Below, one piece after another: positions 1 through 10,381 of a stretch of 64,000 nt of DNA. The position numbers and the translations under genes were made by a program. Each line of letters opens with the position of its first letter. Position 1 is the stretch's first letter. Source of the DNA: Pedobacter sp. ISL-64 (GTDB taxonomy: Bacteria > Bacteroidota > Bacteroidia > Sphingobacteriales > Sphingobacteriaceae); the NCBI RefSeq assembly GCF_018613605.1, contig NZ_JAGGPU010000006.1, positions 540,411 through 604,410 of the forward strand. Reading direction: 5' to 3'. The notes under the pieces were generated by a model. The model had not been told where the DNA came from, searched no databases, and saw nothing but the letters and a program-made list of their open reading frames with translations.

Positions 1-1286
1 GTTGCATACTGCACCACATTGATGATTACGCCTCCTGTAAGTTCGAATTTTTGGGCAATCTCATTTAAATTTACCTTTTCCTCCAGCTTGGTAAACGGAG
101 AAAACCCTTGCTCCCAAAGTATAACACGCTGATTTACCTGAGGCATTGGAAATTCGATAACCGATTGAAATCTGCGCAAAAATGCCTGATCGATATTCTG
201 TTTAAAATTACTGGCCAGTATTACCAAACCATTATGATCTTCAATCCGCTGCAACAAATAACTTGTTTCTTGGTTGGCATACTTATCCCTGGCATCACTT
301 ACATTTGTACGTTTTCCAAAAAGGGCATCCGCTTCATCAAAAAAGAGTATCCATCCCTGGTTTTCTGCAGCATCAAAAACCTTTGCCAGGTTTTTGCCTG
401 TCTCGCCAATGTATTTACTTACCACTCTACTTAAATCAATCCGATAAACGGGCAAATTATGTTTTTTACCCAAAACTGCTGCAGCTAATGATTTTCCTGT
501 TCCGGCCTGTCCATAAAAAAGCGTTCTAAAACCCGGCTTTAATTTATGCCTTAAACCCAAATCATTCATCATGGTAACGTTGTGTGTTAACCAGGAATTT
601 AATAATTCTAAATGTTCTATTGTGTGCTCAGGTAAAACCAAGTCACTATATTCCATATTGGTTTCGATTAAATGAGCCGGAAAATCGGCCGAAAACCGGG
701 GCTTACTCCTTTCTCCTGTGGTAAACTCTTCGAACCAATTTTTATTAATATGTAATGGGATGCTCGAAATGGGTTCGCCTGGCGGAAGTGGTTCGTACTC
801 TAAAACATTTAAGGCAAAAAGTGGATTTCTGGCATCAAAAAGCTTTAATAAATCAAAGCGTAACATCAAGTTATCAGATGCCAGTAAAAACAAAAATGTT
901 TCTGCCGTAGGTAAAAAACCACTGAATACATTCCCCTTTTTTCCTCCAAACTCTGTAAAAATTTGTCCTGTTTGCGGATTAGTAACTAAAAATATATCTA
1001 AACATTGGGGTTTTATCTGACTCACCATTGCTAAAAAAAGCAAAAATCGATCAGCAAATTTAAGTTGGTGCTGGGTTAAAAATCTGGCGTAAGTAGAATC
1101 AAAACCACTTAAATCTGGTGGTTGTATATTAAAAATGCTAGCCCCTATAGCAACGCTACCTGCATTTATGGCACTACGCAATTGCAACACTTTTTCGAAC
1201 CAGTTTAACTCGGCCAAAAGTGCATCTGCGTTTCCCCGCAAAAGCGTGGTGTTTACCAGTTCAGATTTATCAAATAATTGTTCCAT
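1..1286 (-). CDS. eCIS AAA+ ATPase (Afp15-like), C-terminus off window
   Basis: The frame is open from an ATG at 1286 to the left edge, giving 428 visible codons with the C-terminus missing. A Walker A motif, GQAGTGKS, lies at about residues 259-266. A Walker B motif, ILFFDEAD, lies near residue 316 and is followed by sensor-type residues (ILASN) and an arginine-rich stretch. About 250 N-terminal residues precede the ATPase core. AAA+ ATPases of this kind close most eCIS operons (Afp15 in the antifeeding prophage) and are thought to act in particle assembly. The start overlaps the end of the tape-measure gene by 34 bp, so translation is probably coupled. The family call is firm from the motifs and context; the client protein is unknown. 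Confidence 0.9.
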   Translation of the reverse strand, partial: MEQLFDKSELVNTTLLRGNADALLAELNWFEKVLQLRSAINAGSVAIGASIFNIQPPDLSGFDSTYARFLTQHQLKFADRFLLFLAMVSQIKPQCLDIFLVTNPQTGQIFTEFGGKKGNVFSGFLPTAETFLFLLASDNLMLRFDLLKLFDARNPLFALNVLEYEPLPPGEPISSIPLHINKNWFEEFTTGERSKPRFSADFPAHLIETNMEYSDLVLPEHTIEHLELLNSWLTHNVTMMNDLGLRHKLKPGFRTLFYGQAGTGKSLAAAVLGKKHNLPVYRIDLSRVVSKYIGETGKNLAKVFDAAENQGWILFFDEADALFGKRTNVSDARDKYANQETSYLLQRIEDHNGLVILASNFKQNIDQAFLRRFQSVIEFPMPQVNQRVILWEQGFSPFTKLEEKVNLNEIAQKFELTGGVIINVVQYA

Positions 1287-2740
1287 GGTAAGCGTATTAT
1301 GGATAATGACCAGGGTAAAGTGTCTAACAAAACATCCAATCCTTTTCTTTCTACATGTAAATTATAATTGCCATCCTTAAAAATTAAACTTCCATTCCGT
1401 ATTAAAAATGTTTGTGTCAAACCTTCTATCGAAGTGGAACCTAATTTTGTCCAATGTTTAATCGCCGTTGCTTTTAATTCTGCACTCTGCTTTAATTCTT
1501 CTTCCGTAAATGTGATCTCGTTGAGTTTTATTACTACTTCCGGATCTGCCCCGCACAATATTTTGTTAAAAATCAAACTGCTTTCATCTTTAGGCATTTC
1601 GTTATAAACTAAATAATGCAAATACACTATTGCTTTATGCCTGTACAGTTCATCAATAAACTGATTGGCATTAAGCAATTGCAAAACATTAAATAAATTT
1701 TTAAAATATGGATACAAAATAATCAGACCTGCATTTTCGATCAGAATAGATGCATTATCCAGTACTTTATTTTGCTTTATCATACTCCTTTTACTTACTT
1801 CCTCTTCTATAATTAATTCAGGTTTGGGCAATGCTTTGCTCTTTGTAATTGCTGCTAGTAATTTATTAAAACGTTGAAGCACAAGTTTTTCTTTTTTGAG
1901 CTTAACGGCAACAATACTGAACTCAATGCAATCAACTAAAGCCGCTTTTAACGATGGTTTATACTGCACGAGCGAGAAAAGCCAAAGTCCAAAATCATCC
2001 ATATTTTGTATCTGCTCATCCTGTTTTAAACCTTCAAGCCAATACTCAAGTATAACATTAAATAAATCATGTTTAATATTTGGTTCTAAATATTTTAAGA
2101 GGATAATATCTGTTTTAAAATGATGGTAATGGTAAAAAAACAGCTGCTTGTTAATGAGCTGGATTAACCGGTTATAACTAGTAGAGTTGTGCTTTAACGC
2201 TACAATAAACTGATAAAAAAGATTTCGATCAATATTGAAAAGCCTCAATAAAATTTCAGCAGGTTTAAAAGCAATTTCAGAAGGTATCCACCAGGGCTTT
2301 AAGCCTGTTTGGCAATAAAATGCCAGCGATTCATAATCATTAGCAACAGTTCCACTATTACCGGATAAACCTGAGTTGTGTTTTAAAAGTGCTTCAGGGT
2401 GAAACTTCAAATTTTCGAGGAACAAATCAAGCTCCTTATCTAAAACAGTAGCAGTATTTATTTTATTGAAATTGTGACTTTTAAAATAATCATATATCTG
2501 AATAACAATTTGTTCTTCAACACTTTGAATCAACTTATTTAAAGATAAATTACCCAAATCAATATCTAATTTATCGATGCGAATGGTATTATTTAAGGCA
2601 AATTCATCGAAAATGGTATTGAAGATTTCCGGTAACCTGGTTTTACAAAAATGACCGATTTCTGCCTGCACCTTTTCCCAATCCTGTTGATTATCAACAG
2701 TGAGCAACATTTTTTGCGATTGGATAAGGTGTTTGTTCAT
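1253..2740 (-). CDS. eCIS tape-measure protein (Afp14-like, CIS_TMP)
   Basis: The protein is about 495 aa and mostly helical by eye, without a signal peptide. Its N-terminus (MNKHLIQSQKMLL, then W-K-Q repeats and RIDKLDIDLG) matches the contractile-injection-system tape-measure family, whose members set tube length. I chose the ATG at 2740, four bases after the upstream stop, over a start at 2776 that overlaps the upstream gene; a GGAAAG lies before the chosen start. It is followed directly by the ATPase gene, the same order as Afp14-Afp15. The middle of the protein is weakly conserved, as expected for this family. The particle length it would specify cannot be read from sequence alone. Confidence 0.82.
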   Translation of the reverse strand: MNKHLIQSQKMLLTVDNQQDWEKVQAEIGHFCKTRLPEIFNTIFDEFALNNTIRIDKLDIDLGNLSLNKLIQSVEEQIVIQIYDYFKSHNFNKINTATVLDKELDLFLENLKFHPEALLKHNSGLSGNSGTVANDYESLAFYCQTGLKPWWIPSEIAFKPAEILLRLFNIDRNLFYQFIVALKHNSTSYNRLIQLINKQLFFYHYHHFKTDIILLKYLEPNIKHDLFNVILEYWLEGLKQDEQIQNMDDFGLWLFSLVQYKPSLKAALVDCIEFSIVAVKLKKEKLVLQRFNKLLAAITKSKALPKPELIIEEEVSKRSMIKQNKVLDNASILIENAGLIILYPYFKNLFNVLQLLNANQFIDELYRHKAIVYLHYLVYNEMPKDESSLIFNKILCGADPEVVIKLNEITFTEEELKQSAELKATAIKHWTKLGSTSIEGLTQTFLIRNGSLIFKDGNYNLHVERKGLDVLLDTLPWSLSIIRLPWNNYLINLNW

Positions 2741-2744
2741 GATA

Positions 2745-5700
2745 TTAGTTCTTTCCAAATTCGAAATTTTCCTCAACGTCTATATTTTTGATTTCAATTG
2801 ACCGATCTTGTTTAATGCCTAAATGAAATGCGTCAATTACTGTCATATTATAATTACCGGGACTCAAATCAATACTATAGGTTTTTATGGAAACTTCATA
2901 TTGTTTAATTACCTCGGCACCTGTTTTTGCATCATTTACTGAAATTAAATAACGTTGGGCACCATTTAAAGTTCCATATACCTTATAAGTTTGTGGGGTT
3001 ATTCTACCCATGCCAATAAAGAAAGTTATTTTTGCTGCTCCTACCTCTTCGCCGGTTTCACTTTCAACAATTGCGTATTCAAGTTCATCTACGGCAATAA
3101 TAGATTTCATTGCCCGGCTATTTTCTGCCACCTTTTTCGGATCAAGGCTGTAAACCAAAATCTGTTTTTTCAGATTTGATTTAGGCTCGTAAATTTCTTC
3201 TTCAAAGCTTACTGAACCTAAACCCGGGTCACTTTTAACAATAACCTTATATTCTCCTGGGTGATATAGATTATTGAGCACCTGTATCTTGGCTGTGTTT
3301 ATCCTACTTTGATTATATACCACAAAACGCGAAATTGGAACCACCAATGGTGTGAGTTCTTTATTGACGTAATCTTTCACATCACACTCGCAGCAACTGT
3401 CGTCTTCGTAAAGGGTAAAATCGGCAATTACATTCGAAGCGATATTCTCTAAACCCTGTTTGCCTATTTCTTCAACCAGTTTATCATAATGTTCATTAAA
3501 CTTTGCTTCAAATCCACTTAAGTATTTACCTCTGTTTTTCTTTGTGCCTATTACTACGATCTCTTCTAACTCCTTCTCTTTTGCTCCTTTTTCTACCGCC
3601 TTACGCTTTTCATTAAGTGCAGCTAAATGGGTTTCGTACTCTTTTTGTGCATCGGTTTCTTCTCTCCTGGCTTTTTCTATTTCTTCAGCACCTATTTTCT
3701 GCTTTTCTGCCCATTCAGATTTTATTTTTTTGGACAGTTCGCTGATCTCCTTTGTTTTGGATTCTGTATTTTTTCGCAGTAAAACTACTCTTTCTTTGTA
3801 TTCCTTTTCAATCGCTTCGGTTTTAGTGGCATCACCTTCTGTCGATTTGAGTTCTTTTCTTTTCGTTTCCAGCTCAGTTTTTAAGAGAGATTCTTCGTTT
3901 TTGATTGCATCGCCTGTTAATACCTTACGTTTATTTATTTCGGCTGTCCTACTTTCTAAAGTCTTTTTTAATTGAAGTTCAGTTTGGGCCAGTTCATTTT
4001 CACGTTCTTGTATACGTGCTTTTATTTCTGAAGACTTTATTTCGTAATTGGCTTTAATGGCCTTTTCGGCAGTTACGAGCTCGGCCACCTCTGCTTCTTT
4101 ATGGGTTACTGGCACAGCTTCAGGCGCTTTTCCAATGGTTTGGTATTCGATTTCTTTGCCTGTATGGTACAATAGCAATAGGGTATTGCCTTTATTTACA
4201 CCCGCCAGGTGTTCTACAGCGCCTGCTTTGCGGATATAATCATAAAATGAAATATTGGTAGCCAGGCTTTTATTCCTTTGCGACCTAATATCGGTTAAGG
4301 TACCAATATTGATATAAGGCCTGATCATTAATACATTTAAGCCTCTATGTAATAAAGTGGCGGCCATGAGATAAGCCATTAGTTCTGCATTGCCTTCATT
4401 ATTGATAATTTTGACCATGAGCTTCATCCCACTTACATAGGTTACAATTAAATCTGTATAAGCCGATTTAAAGCGGTTTTCATCAAAATCAGAAAACTCT
4501 AAAGTAAGTGTAGCAATTAATTCCTCTATGTTATCGTTAAACCGGGCCACCAAGTGCAATGCTTCACGCTGCAGGTCGTCGGGTGTTTGCTCCAGTCTGC
4601 CTTTGCTATTGTTTATTTTGCTATAATTGGCCTGGTTGATGCGTTCGTTAACCATGCCAGCCTTAATAAAAACAGTATTGATATTGCTGAATGTAGATTT
4701 TTTCTCTGCATTAACGTCTGAATCACTGAAAGTTTCCATTCCTGCTGCATTTGTATGCGTTGTAGCTTCCTTTTTAACATTTGCACCACTAACGGCATCT
4801 CTAGCTGCATCTTTTACGTCATCAAACCTTGCTACCATTTTTTCAGCCAGGGTGCTGTATTTGATTAAATTATTGAGATAATATAACATTACATTGCGCC
4901 ATACCAGATATTGTGAATCGAGATCAGGATAACGGCAAACTGTTTTCACTGTTCCACCTTCACCCATAAAAATAGAACGGACCTTAAAAGGCAGATTAAA
5001 GCGGCGCTGTAGTTTTTTATACTGCAAAACGGCTGCATCTTCAGGCATGGCTAAATGGCCTTCCGTTCTAAAAAAACTGGTATCGGTTAAATTAAACAGT
5101 AGTGGTGCTTCTAATTTGCTCATACCGTACTGTTGCAGGTTTGCTGGCATTTGATAGTGATAACTGAGCGGTTTGCCATTATCGCAGCCATGACATAAAG
5201 ATTCGTTCCAGTACTTTTCAAATTCATCGATATTGGGATCGAAATAAATCGGGAATGCCCGCTTGCCAATGTTTTGCCACTTTTCTTTACTTGGTGTAGC
5301 CAAAATGCCCCTTTCACCTTTTTCGGTTAAGGAATCGTAATAACCGTTTAACATGGTCAAGGTTCTTCCAAAAACCGAAACCAGTTTTTTGCTCCAGTCT
5401 TTATACTCATTAAATAAAGGTGAATACTCAAATTCCTGACGGTAAATAGAAGGAGGACAAGCCTTTGTACCCAACATCAAATGCATTGGAAAGGCATCTT
5501 CATTGGGTAAACAAACGCTGTGCAGATGCATGGCTATACAGCGTAATTCTTCGTAAGATTTTATGATATCCTCAAAAGCATCGTACACATATTGAAAACC
5601 GTAAGCCTTTCCGCTTAAATACTGAGCGGAGAGATCTGTCAATTTTCCTTCCCACATTGATCGGATGTTATCAAAATCGACTCCAGGAAAATGACGTACC

Positions 5701-6419
5701 AATGCAGGTAATTCTTTATAGATTATGCCTAACTGTTTGCTGAGTTTTTCTAATATAGCCGCAACCGGACTCAAATAGGCATTAATTAAAGCAGGGTAAT
5801 TGGTCGCTACAATAGATGTAATTAATGCCCGTGGATATTCGATTGTTTCTAAATTATATAGCGCGGGGTACATCGCTCCACCTTTATTTTTATTAAAACT
5901 ATTAATATCGATAAGGTCTGTTAGCTTGATCAATAATTTACGCACGGTGAAGGTATTTTCTTTACCTAAGTCATCGCAACTTTTGCCTAAACAACTTTTA
6001 AGATCCCTTGCTGCCGATTCCAGAAACAGCACAACCACATAATCGCTTAAAATCAACGAGGCATTAATTGGTGTGGCCGCCACCGCAGCGGCATTGTCTA
6101 CAGTAACCAGTTCTAAAAGCGGAGCTTTATTAAAATATTTATAATCTAATGCATCAGGCGAAGTATATGGCTTAAAATGTGTTAAATCGCATTCGCCCAG
6201 CGAAATTAGAAAGCCCCATGAGGTAACCCCCACCCCTTTTGAGATATGAACGGTATTTACACCAAAAGTTGCATGCAAGCCACAAACAATCCCTATTCCA
6301 ATCAATCTAGTCCTGGTTAATCTGCTTTCCTGAAACAAGAACTGTTGCATGGTATTAAGCTGACCTGCCGTAAGTACCTGGTTTTCTTCAAAAACCGTTG
6401 TTTTATTAATGAGTTCCAT
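2745..6419 (-). CDS. Large eCIS-associated protein of unknown role, coiled coil plus C-terminal beta region
   Basis: This 1224-aa protein lies between a giant baseplate gene and the tape-measure gene, where the Afp/PVC operons place the fibre gene. Residues 1-60 (FEENQVLTAGQLN, LTRTRLIGIGIVCGL) resemble an N-terminal block I associate with Bacteroidota eCIS proteins. A long Glu/Lys-rich segment at about 770-960 looks like coiled coil. A cysteine cluster (C1009, C1010, C1012) follows. The last 180 residues look like one or two beta-sandwich domains. I see no signal peptide or transmembrane segment. It could be a baseplate-attached fibre, a scaffold or a structural spacer. By position and domain plan a fibre-like role is possible, but I do not assign it. 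Confidence 0.6.
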   Translation of the reverse strand: MELINKTTVFEENQVLTAGQLNTMQQFLFQESRLTRTRLIGIGIVCGLHATFGVNTVHISKGVGVTSWGFLISLGECDLTHFKPYTSPDALDYKYFNKAPLLELVTVDNAAAVAATPINASLILSDYVVVLFLESAARDLKSCLGKSCDDLGKENTFTVRKLLIKLTDLIDINSFNKNKGGAMYPALYNLETIEYPRALITSIVATNYPALINAYLSPVAAILEKLSKQLGIIYKELPALVRHFPGVDFDNIRSMWEGKLTDLSAQYLSGKAYGFQYVYDAFEDIIKSYEELRCIAMHLHSVCLPNEDAFPMHLMLGTKACPPSIYRQEFEYSPLFNEYKDWSKKLVSVFGRTLTMLNGYYDSLTEKGERGILATPSKEKWQNIGKRAFPIYFDPNIDEFEKYWNESLCHGCDNGKPLSYHYQMPANLQQYGMSKLEAPLLFNLTDTSFFRTEGHLAMPEDAAVLQYKKLQRRFNLPFKVRSIFMGEGGTVKTVCRYPDLDSQYLVWRNVMLYYLNNLIKYSTLAEKMVARFDDVKDAARDAVSGANVKKEATTHTNAAGMETFSDSDVNAEKKSTFSNINTVFIKAGMVNERINQANYSKINNSKGRLEQTPDDLQREALHLVARFNDNIEELIATLTLEFSDFDENRFKSAYTDLIVTYVSGMKLMVKIINNEGNAELMAYLMAATLLHRGLNVLMIRPYINIGTLTDIRSQRNKSLATNISFYDYIRKAGAVEHLAGVNKGNTLLLLYHTGKEIEYQTIGKAPEAVPVTHKEAEVAELVTAEKAIKANYEIKSSEIKARIQERENELAQTELQLKKTLESRTAEINKRKVLTGDAIKNEESLLKTELETKRKELKSTEGDATKTEAIEKEYKERVVLLRKNTESKTKEISELSKKIKSEWAEKQKIGAEEIEKARREETDAQKEYETHLAALNEKRKAVEKGAKEKELEEIVVIGTKKNRGKYLSGFEAKFNEHYDKLVEEIGKQGLENIASNVIADFTLYEDDSCCECDVKDYVNKELTPLVVPISRFVVYNQSRINTAKIQVLNNLYHPGEYKVIVKSDPGLGSVSFEEEIYEPKSNLKKQILVYSLDPKKVAENSRAMKSIIAVDELEYAIVESETGEEVGAAKITFFIGMGRITPQTYKVYGTLNGAQRYLISVNDAKTGAEVIKQYEVSIKTYSIDLSPGNYNMTVIDAFHLGIKQDRSIEIKNIDVEENFEFGKN

Positions 6420-6430
6420 AGCTAGATTAA

Positions 6431-9400
6431 TTAAAAAATGCCAATGTTAGTTTGATTTAGAATGAGCGGGTTTTTCTGCACTTCGTTTTCGTTGCAGCTA
6501 TGCAGCTTTCCTGATGGATAAACACTCCTTAAATCCTGTATTATTTCTATAAAATTTTTAAGTGCCTTAACTCTTTCGGCATCGCCAGCACTTGTGGTAT
6601 TGATTTGAATGAGCCAATTTTTATATGCTTTTTCGAACTGACCCATTTGCAAAGGATTTATCCAACACACATTGAGTACAACATGCGCAGGACATTCTTC
6701 CCTCAATGTTTTCTCAATAAAAGTTCTAAAATTTCGATCACGGAAACGATCGGGCCAATAAGGCAAAACGGCTGTCATTACAAAACTATAGGTATCGGCA
6801 ATTTTGCATTGTACACAATCTACATCCGTATGAATGTTTAATAGTTTATCAAAATCACGTTTTTTTGGCCTTAACAGGATATGTTCAATCAAGTGGATGC
6901 CTTCTCTATCAATAAATGTCTTATTAAAAAAAGCAACCATATCCGAAATGGCCAGTTTTTCCATCCCAGCCCTGATTACGATTGTTTTTGGTGTAACGTT
7001 TTTAATTGCAAATAACGTGGTATAGGTAACTTTGGGTGCTACCATAAAATCGAGTTCAATATCAGAAATAATGGTTGTTTTATTATCAGAAAAACTGATG
7101 TTTAGTATCTGAAAATCGATTAAAATGGCTAAAGGCTTAATTAAGCTCATGGTATCGCCGATACGCAATCTATCAGTCAGATCGGTCCCGGTTATGGTTA
7201 GCTTACGGCCATTTTCGTATAGGTAAGCGTTAAATGTTTCTGTAAAACTTAATTTTCCATCAGGATAATTATCAGGGAGTGTTTCATTAATTTCCACCTT
7301 GATATTTGGTCCCAATGCTACCGTATTATTTACGGTATAGGTGCCATTATTGGCTAGCGAATCAACAATTTTAACTACTGGCGAAGCCGTGCTGTCTTCT
7401 ATAATTTCGGCCAAGTGATAATTGTAATTTTTCCCTTTATCCTTACCAATAATGTTATCATAAATATCGAATACTTCGAAATGGTAATTAGGAGTGGAAA
7501 CGGTTACATTTTGCGGTTCGCAACGGTAATAATCCTCATCGGCAGCAAATCTGATTAGTTTCCAAAGTAAGCTAATCTCGGTATCCGCCGTCGTTTCAGC
7601 CGCGTCGATTCCTTTAACTTCTGGCCCTTCAATTTCGCCGGTTAGTATTACTTTTCTACTTGCATCTTCTGTAGGTTTATCAAATAATTGGTATGTTATT
7701 TTATGGAGATGTGGTGTTGTTGTATTGTTAACCGTATGCGAAAGCACTTCGAAGTAATTTAAAACCGGTGGTGTTAAATTTTTACGGCTCGACAAAACCT
7801 GATCACATAACTCTTTGGTACATAAATTAATATGACTTTTAATTAATGTATTGGCTGTAGTTAAGGTTAGGGTAGTATTTTTACTTTTGGCAATAATTTT
7901 TTCGTTGATTAAATCGGCCAAAAGCAAAACCTGGAATTTACCAGCAACACTACCCGATACAATTTTATAGTTATTGATATGTACTGCAGCACTGATCAAT
8001 TCCTCCATAGCAGATTGAGCAGCCAATACATCTGTAAAACTGTCAACACCCTCAAAAAGAACTTTGGTTAATACCTTGGTTTCGATATTCCAGCTTGTGG
8101 ATACGGGCAGGATTCGAAACGCTTTCGAAAAATGTAAATCTTCTACCCCTTTAGCATCTATGCCCAACAGTAGGCTTACTCTTTTTTCGTAACCCGAAAC
8201 ATTTTTATAAAACCAGGTAAGTTCATTGCGGTAATTAAATGCCTTTCCTCTATTGCTGCTAATTTCTGGGTAGGCATTTAAAAACGATAATTTATCTTTT
8301 ATCAGTTCTGCCCCGGCCTTTTGACCGTCAATGGTGTAGGCAATTAAAGCATAATCGCTAAACTGCTCGCAAAAGCGGGCCAACAGATGATCGAGAAAGC
8401 GGTTTTTGCGTTTTTCAAAATCGGTTTTACTTTCGGTAATTCCCTGCAAATGTTCCGTATAACCATCAATAAATATTTTTTGTTCAGTGGCATTGGGCAC
8501 AATATCTACATTACCTGCGGTTGCCTTTAAGGGTTCGCTGAAGTACGTTTTATTTAATAAGGGCTGACCAAATTCATCCAAATCCTGATTTAAGCTAAAA
8601 AGTGCTTTTAAACCATTTACCTGTTGCAGATAACCATATAACAACTGATCAAAAAATGACAAGAAACCCTTAAATTGTTTGGACTGGGTTATCCGAAGAT
8701 TTCTTTCATCATCGGTTGTAGGTAAATTCGGGATCCCTTCGGAACCTACGCCATAAACCATTGGAAAATCTTGTTGTATTGAGGTATAATCTGTAATTTC
8801 TCTCCAGTCGCCCACTGGCAACGCGTGATCTAAAATTGGGTTTACAGGGTAACGTTTCCTCGATTGGGCAAAAAGTCCTTTATATTTTGCTTCCATTTCA
8901 TCTTTATCAAACGAAAAAGGAAGGTTGTGTTTGTAGAATGATAAATTAGAAAGATTAGTGGATAACCGGGGCACATAAAATTGATCTATCGCTAGCGAAA
9001 GACACCACTTAACACTTTTCTTTGATATATTCAGTACATTATCCTCTGGAAAATTAGCCAATTGTAACCCGCTAACCGATTGAACAACCTGTTTGCCATC
9101 AATTTTAACATCCATGATAATCCTGATCAGATCGCTGACATGGATGGTACATTTTTGTTCGGATGCATTAAGTTCATCGTCGTCTATAAAACCATGTTCC
9201 AAAGCTGGGCCATCAAAAATATCTTCGGTCGCTTTTCCCTTGTTTTTCATATCGGGCAAGCTATAGAAATATACATCAGGTGATAGAAACTGTGCAATCT
9301 GAAAATAAATTTCGGCGGCAACGGTTGCAGCATCAGCAAAAGGATCTATTTCTATATCGCCGCAAATGGCAATTTCTTCTACTTTGAGTGCCCTGGTATT

Positions 9401-10381
9401 TAAATAATCTTCGCAAAGTGGCCGGTTGTCATTCAACCTATCTTCAGCCTTTTTTATAATGCTCTTTATTACACCTATTTTGCGTTTGTAGGTTTGTAAT
9501 AATCCATTAGGAGCATTAAAAATGAAGTGGTTTAAATCGACATCAATTGCATCAAGACCTACAAGGGTAACAGGAACTTCGGCAACCGTCTTAGTACCAG
9601 CAAGGGTAACCGTGTGGTCAGTGTCGTTGCTATCAATTAATTTATAATCATCAGGCAATTCATCGACAGCTATTTTCAGCGTTTTAATTTTAGCAATTAT
9701 TGAAGCATCGTCATTAAAATCGATACTTAAATCGTCCCAGCGGGGGAAATGAATTTCTACCTTTATTTCAACCCCTTCCAACAATGGATCGGGCGCAAAA
9801 TTATTAATGATGTATATGGCAGAAATAGAATTGGAATTTAAATCGCCGTAGGTTACCGATTGATCAAATTCGATCAGAAAATTATAAAGCCCTTTTACAA
9901 AAAATCCTGTCCCATCCGTAGCAGTCGGGAAATAGTCTAATTTTTGTTGTAACTGATTTACATAAAGTTTCATTTCAGCCTCATCAGCAGGAATTACCCA
10001 GGCATTTTTAATACCTAAAGTTTCTGCTCCTGCCTGTACCGCCACATCCATTAAGAGTTTTCTAAAATCTTTAATGGTAACGGGAGCGTTGTGTAATATC
10101 TGCCTTGCGGTGAAAAAATTACGGAAGTCGATATCAGCATCGGCAGAATTCGGATTACTGGCAAGCAAATCCTGCATATTGAAGGTCAAGCGGTAACCTA
10201 AATCTGTTATGGCATAACAAAGTGTTTCGAGCGTTGTTACCCCCGGATCGTGAAGGTTATAATCGCTCCAATTGCTTTTACTTAAAGCCTGAATGCGGTT
10301 TATGCCAATTTCACGTAGTTTATCAAACTGCATGCTATCCTGTTGCGGATTATTTTTCGATATGGTTTTTAAATCGCTCAT
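6431..10381 (-). CDS. Giant eCIS baseplate protein (Afp12-like)
   Basis: This is a 1316-aa protein. The N-terminus carries the block WSDYNLHDPGVTTLE at about residues 38-52, followed by LCYAITDLGYR, a signature of large baseplate assembly proteins in eCIS loci. The C-terminus (about 1170-1260) contains IHLIEHILLRP, two cysteines (C1189, C1192), VLPYWPDRFRD and a CPAH segment, also typical. It probably builds the baseplate wedge with the Afp11-like partner encoded just upstream; the two genes abut without a spacer. The middle of the protein is poorly conserved and may carry lineage-specific beta domains. Orthology to Afp12 rather than a duplicated Afp11 is inferred from gene order. Confidence 0.78.
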   Translation of the reverse strand: MSDLKTISKNNPQQDSMQFDKLREIGINRIQALSKSNWSDYNLHDPGVTTLETLCYAITDLGYRLTFNMQDLLASNPNSADADIDFRNFFTARQILHNAPVTIKDFRKLLMDVAVQAGAETLGIKNAWVIPADEAEMKLYVNQLQQKLDYFPTATDGTGFFVKGLYNFLIEFDQSVTYGDLNSNSISAIYIINNFAPDPLLEGVEIKVEIHFPRWDDLSIDFNDDASIIAKIKTLKIAVDELPDDYKLIDSNDTDHTVTLAGTKTVAEVPVTLVGLDAIDVDLNHFIFNAPNGLLQTYKRKIGVIKSIIKKAEDRLNDNRPLCEDYLNTRALKVEEIAICGDIEIDPFADAATVAAEIYFQIAQFLSPDVYFYSLPDMKNKGKATEDIFDGPALEHGFIDDDELNASEQKCTIHVSDLIRIIMDVKIDGKQVVQSVSGLQLANFPEDNVLNISKKSVKWCLSLAIDQFYVPRLSTNLSNLSFYKHNLPFSFDKDEMEAKYKGLFAQSRKRYPVNPILDHALPVGDWREITDYTSIQQDFPMVYGVGSEGIPNLPTTDDERNLRITQSKQFKGFLSFFDQLLYGYLQQVNGLKALFSLNQDLDEFGQPLLNKTYFSEPLKATAGNVDIVPNATEQKIFIDGYTEHLQGITESKTDFEKRKNRFLDHLLARFCEQFSDYALIAYTIDGQKAGAELIKDKLSFLNAYPEISSNRGKAFNYRNELTWFYKNVSGYEKRVSLLLGIDAKGVEDLHFSKAFRILPVSTSWNIETKVLTKVLFEGVDSFTDVLAAQSAMEELISAAVHINNYKIVSGSVAGKFQVLLLADLINEKIIAKSKNTTLTLTTANTLIKSHINLCTKELCDQVLSSRKNLTPPVLNYFEVLSHTVNNTTTPHLHKITYQLFDKPTEDASRKVILTGEIEGPEVKGIDAAETTADTEISLLWKLIRFAADEDYYRCEPQNVTVSTPNYHFEVFDIYDNIIGKDKGKNYNYHLAEIIEDSTASPVVKIVDSLANNGTYTVNNTVALGPNIKVEINETLPDNYPDGKLSFTETFNAYLYENGRKLTITGTDLTDRLRIGDTMSLIKPLAILIDFQILNISFSDNKTTIISDIELDFMVAPKVTYTTLFAIKNVTPKTIVIRAGMEKLAISDMVAFFNKTFIDREGIHLIEHILLRPKKRDFDKLLNIHTDVDCVQCKIADTYSFVMTAVLPYWPDRFRDRNFRTFIEKTLREECPAHVVLNVCWINPLQMGQFEKAYKNWLIQINTTSAGDAERVKALKNFIEIIQDLRSVYPSGKLHSCNENEVQKNPLILNQTNIGIF

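Noticed and set aside
108..529. Two plus-strand frames at the left edge
   Set aside because: Antisense to the AAA+ ATPase, whose Walker motifs are intact.
3544..3975. A 143-codon open frame on the plus strand inside the 1224-aa eCIS protein
   Set aside because: It is antisense to the Lys/Glu-rich coiled-coil segment. The Ser/Phe-rich translation is what such a segment gives on the other strand, and the true gene is well supported.
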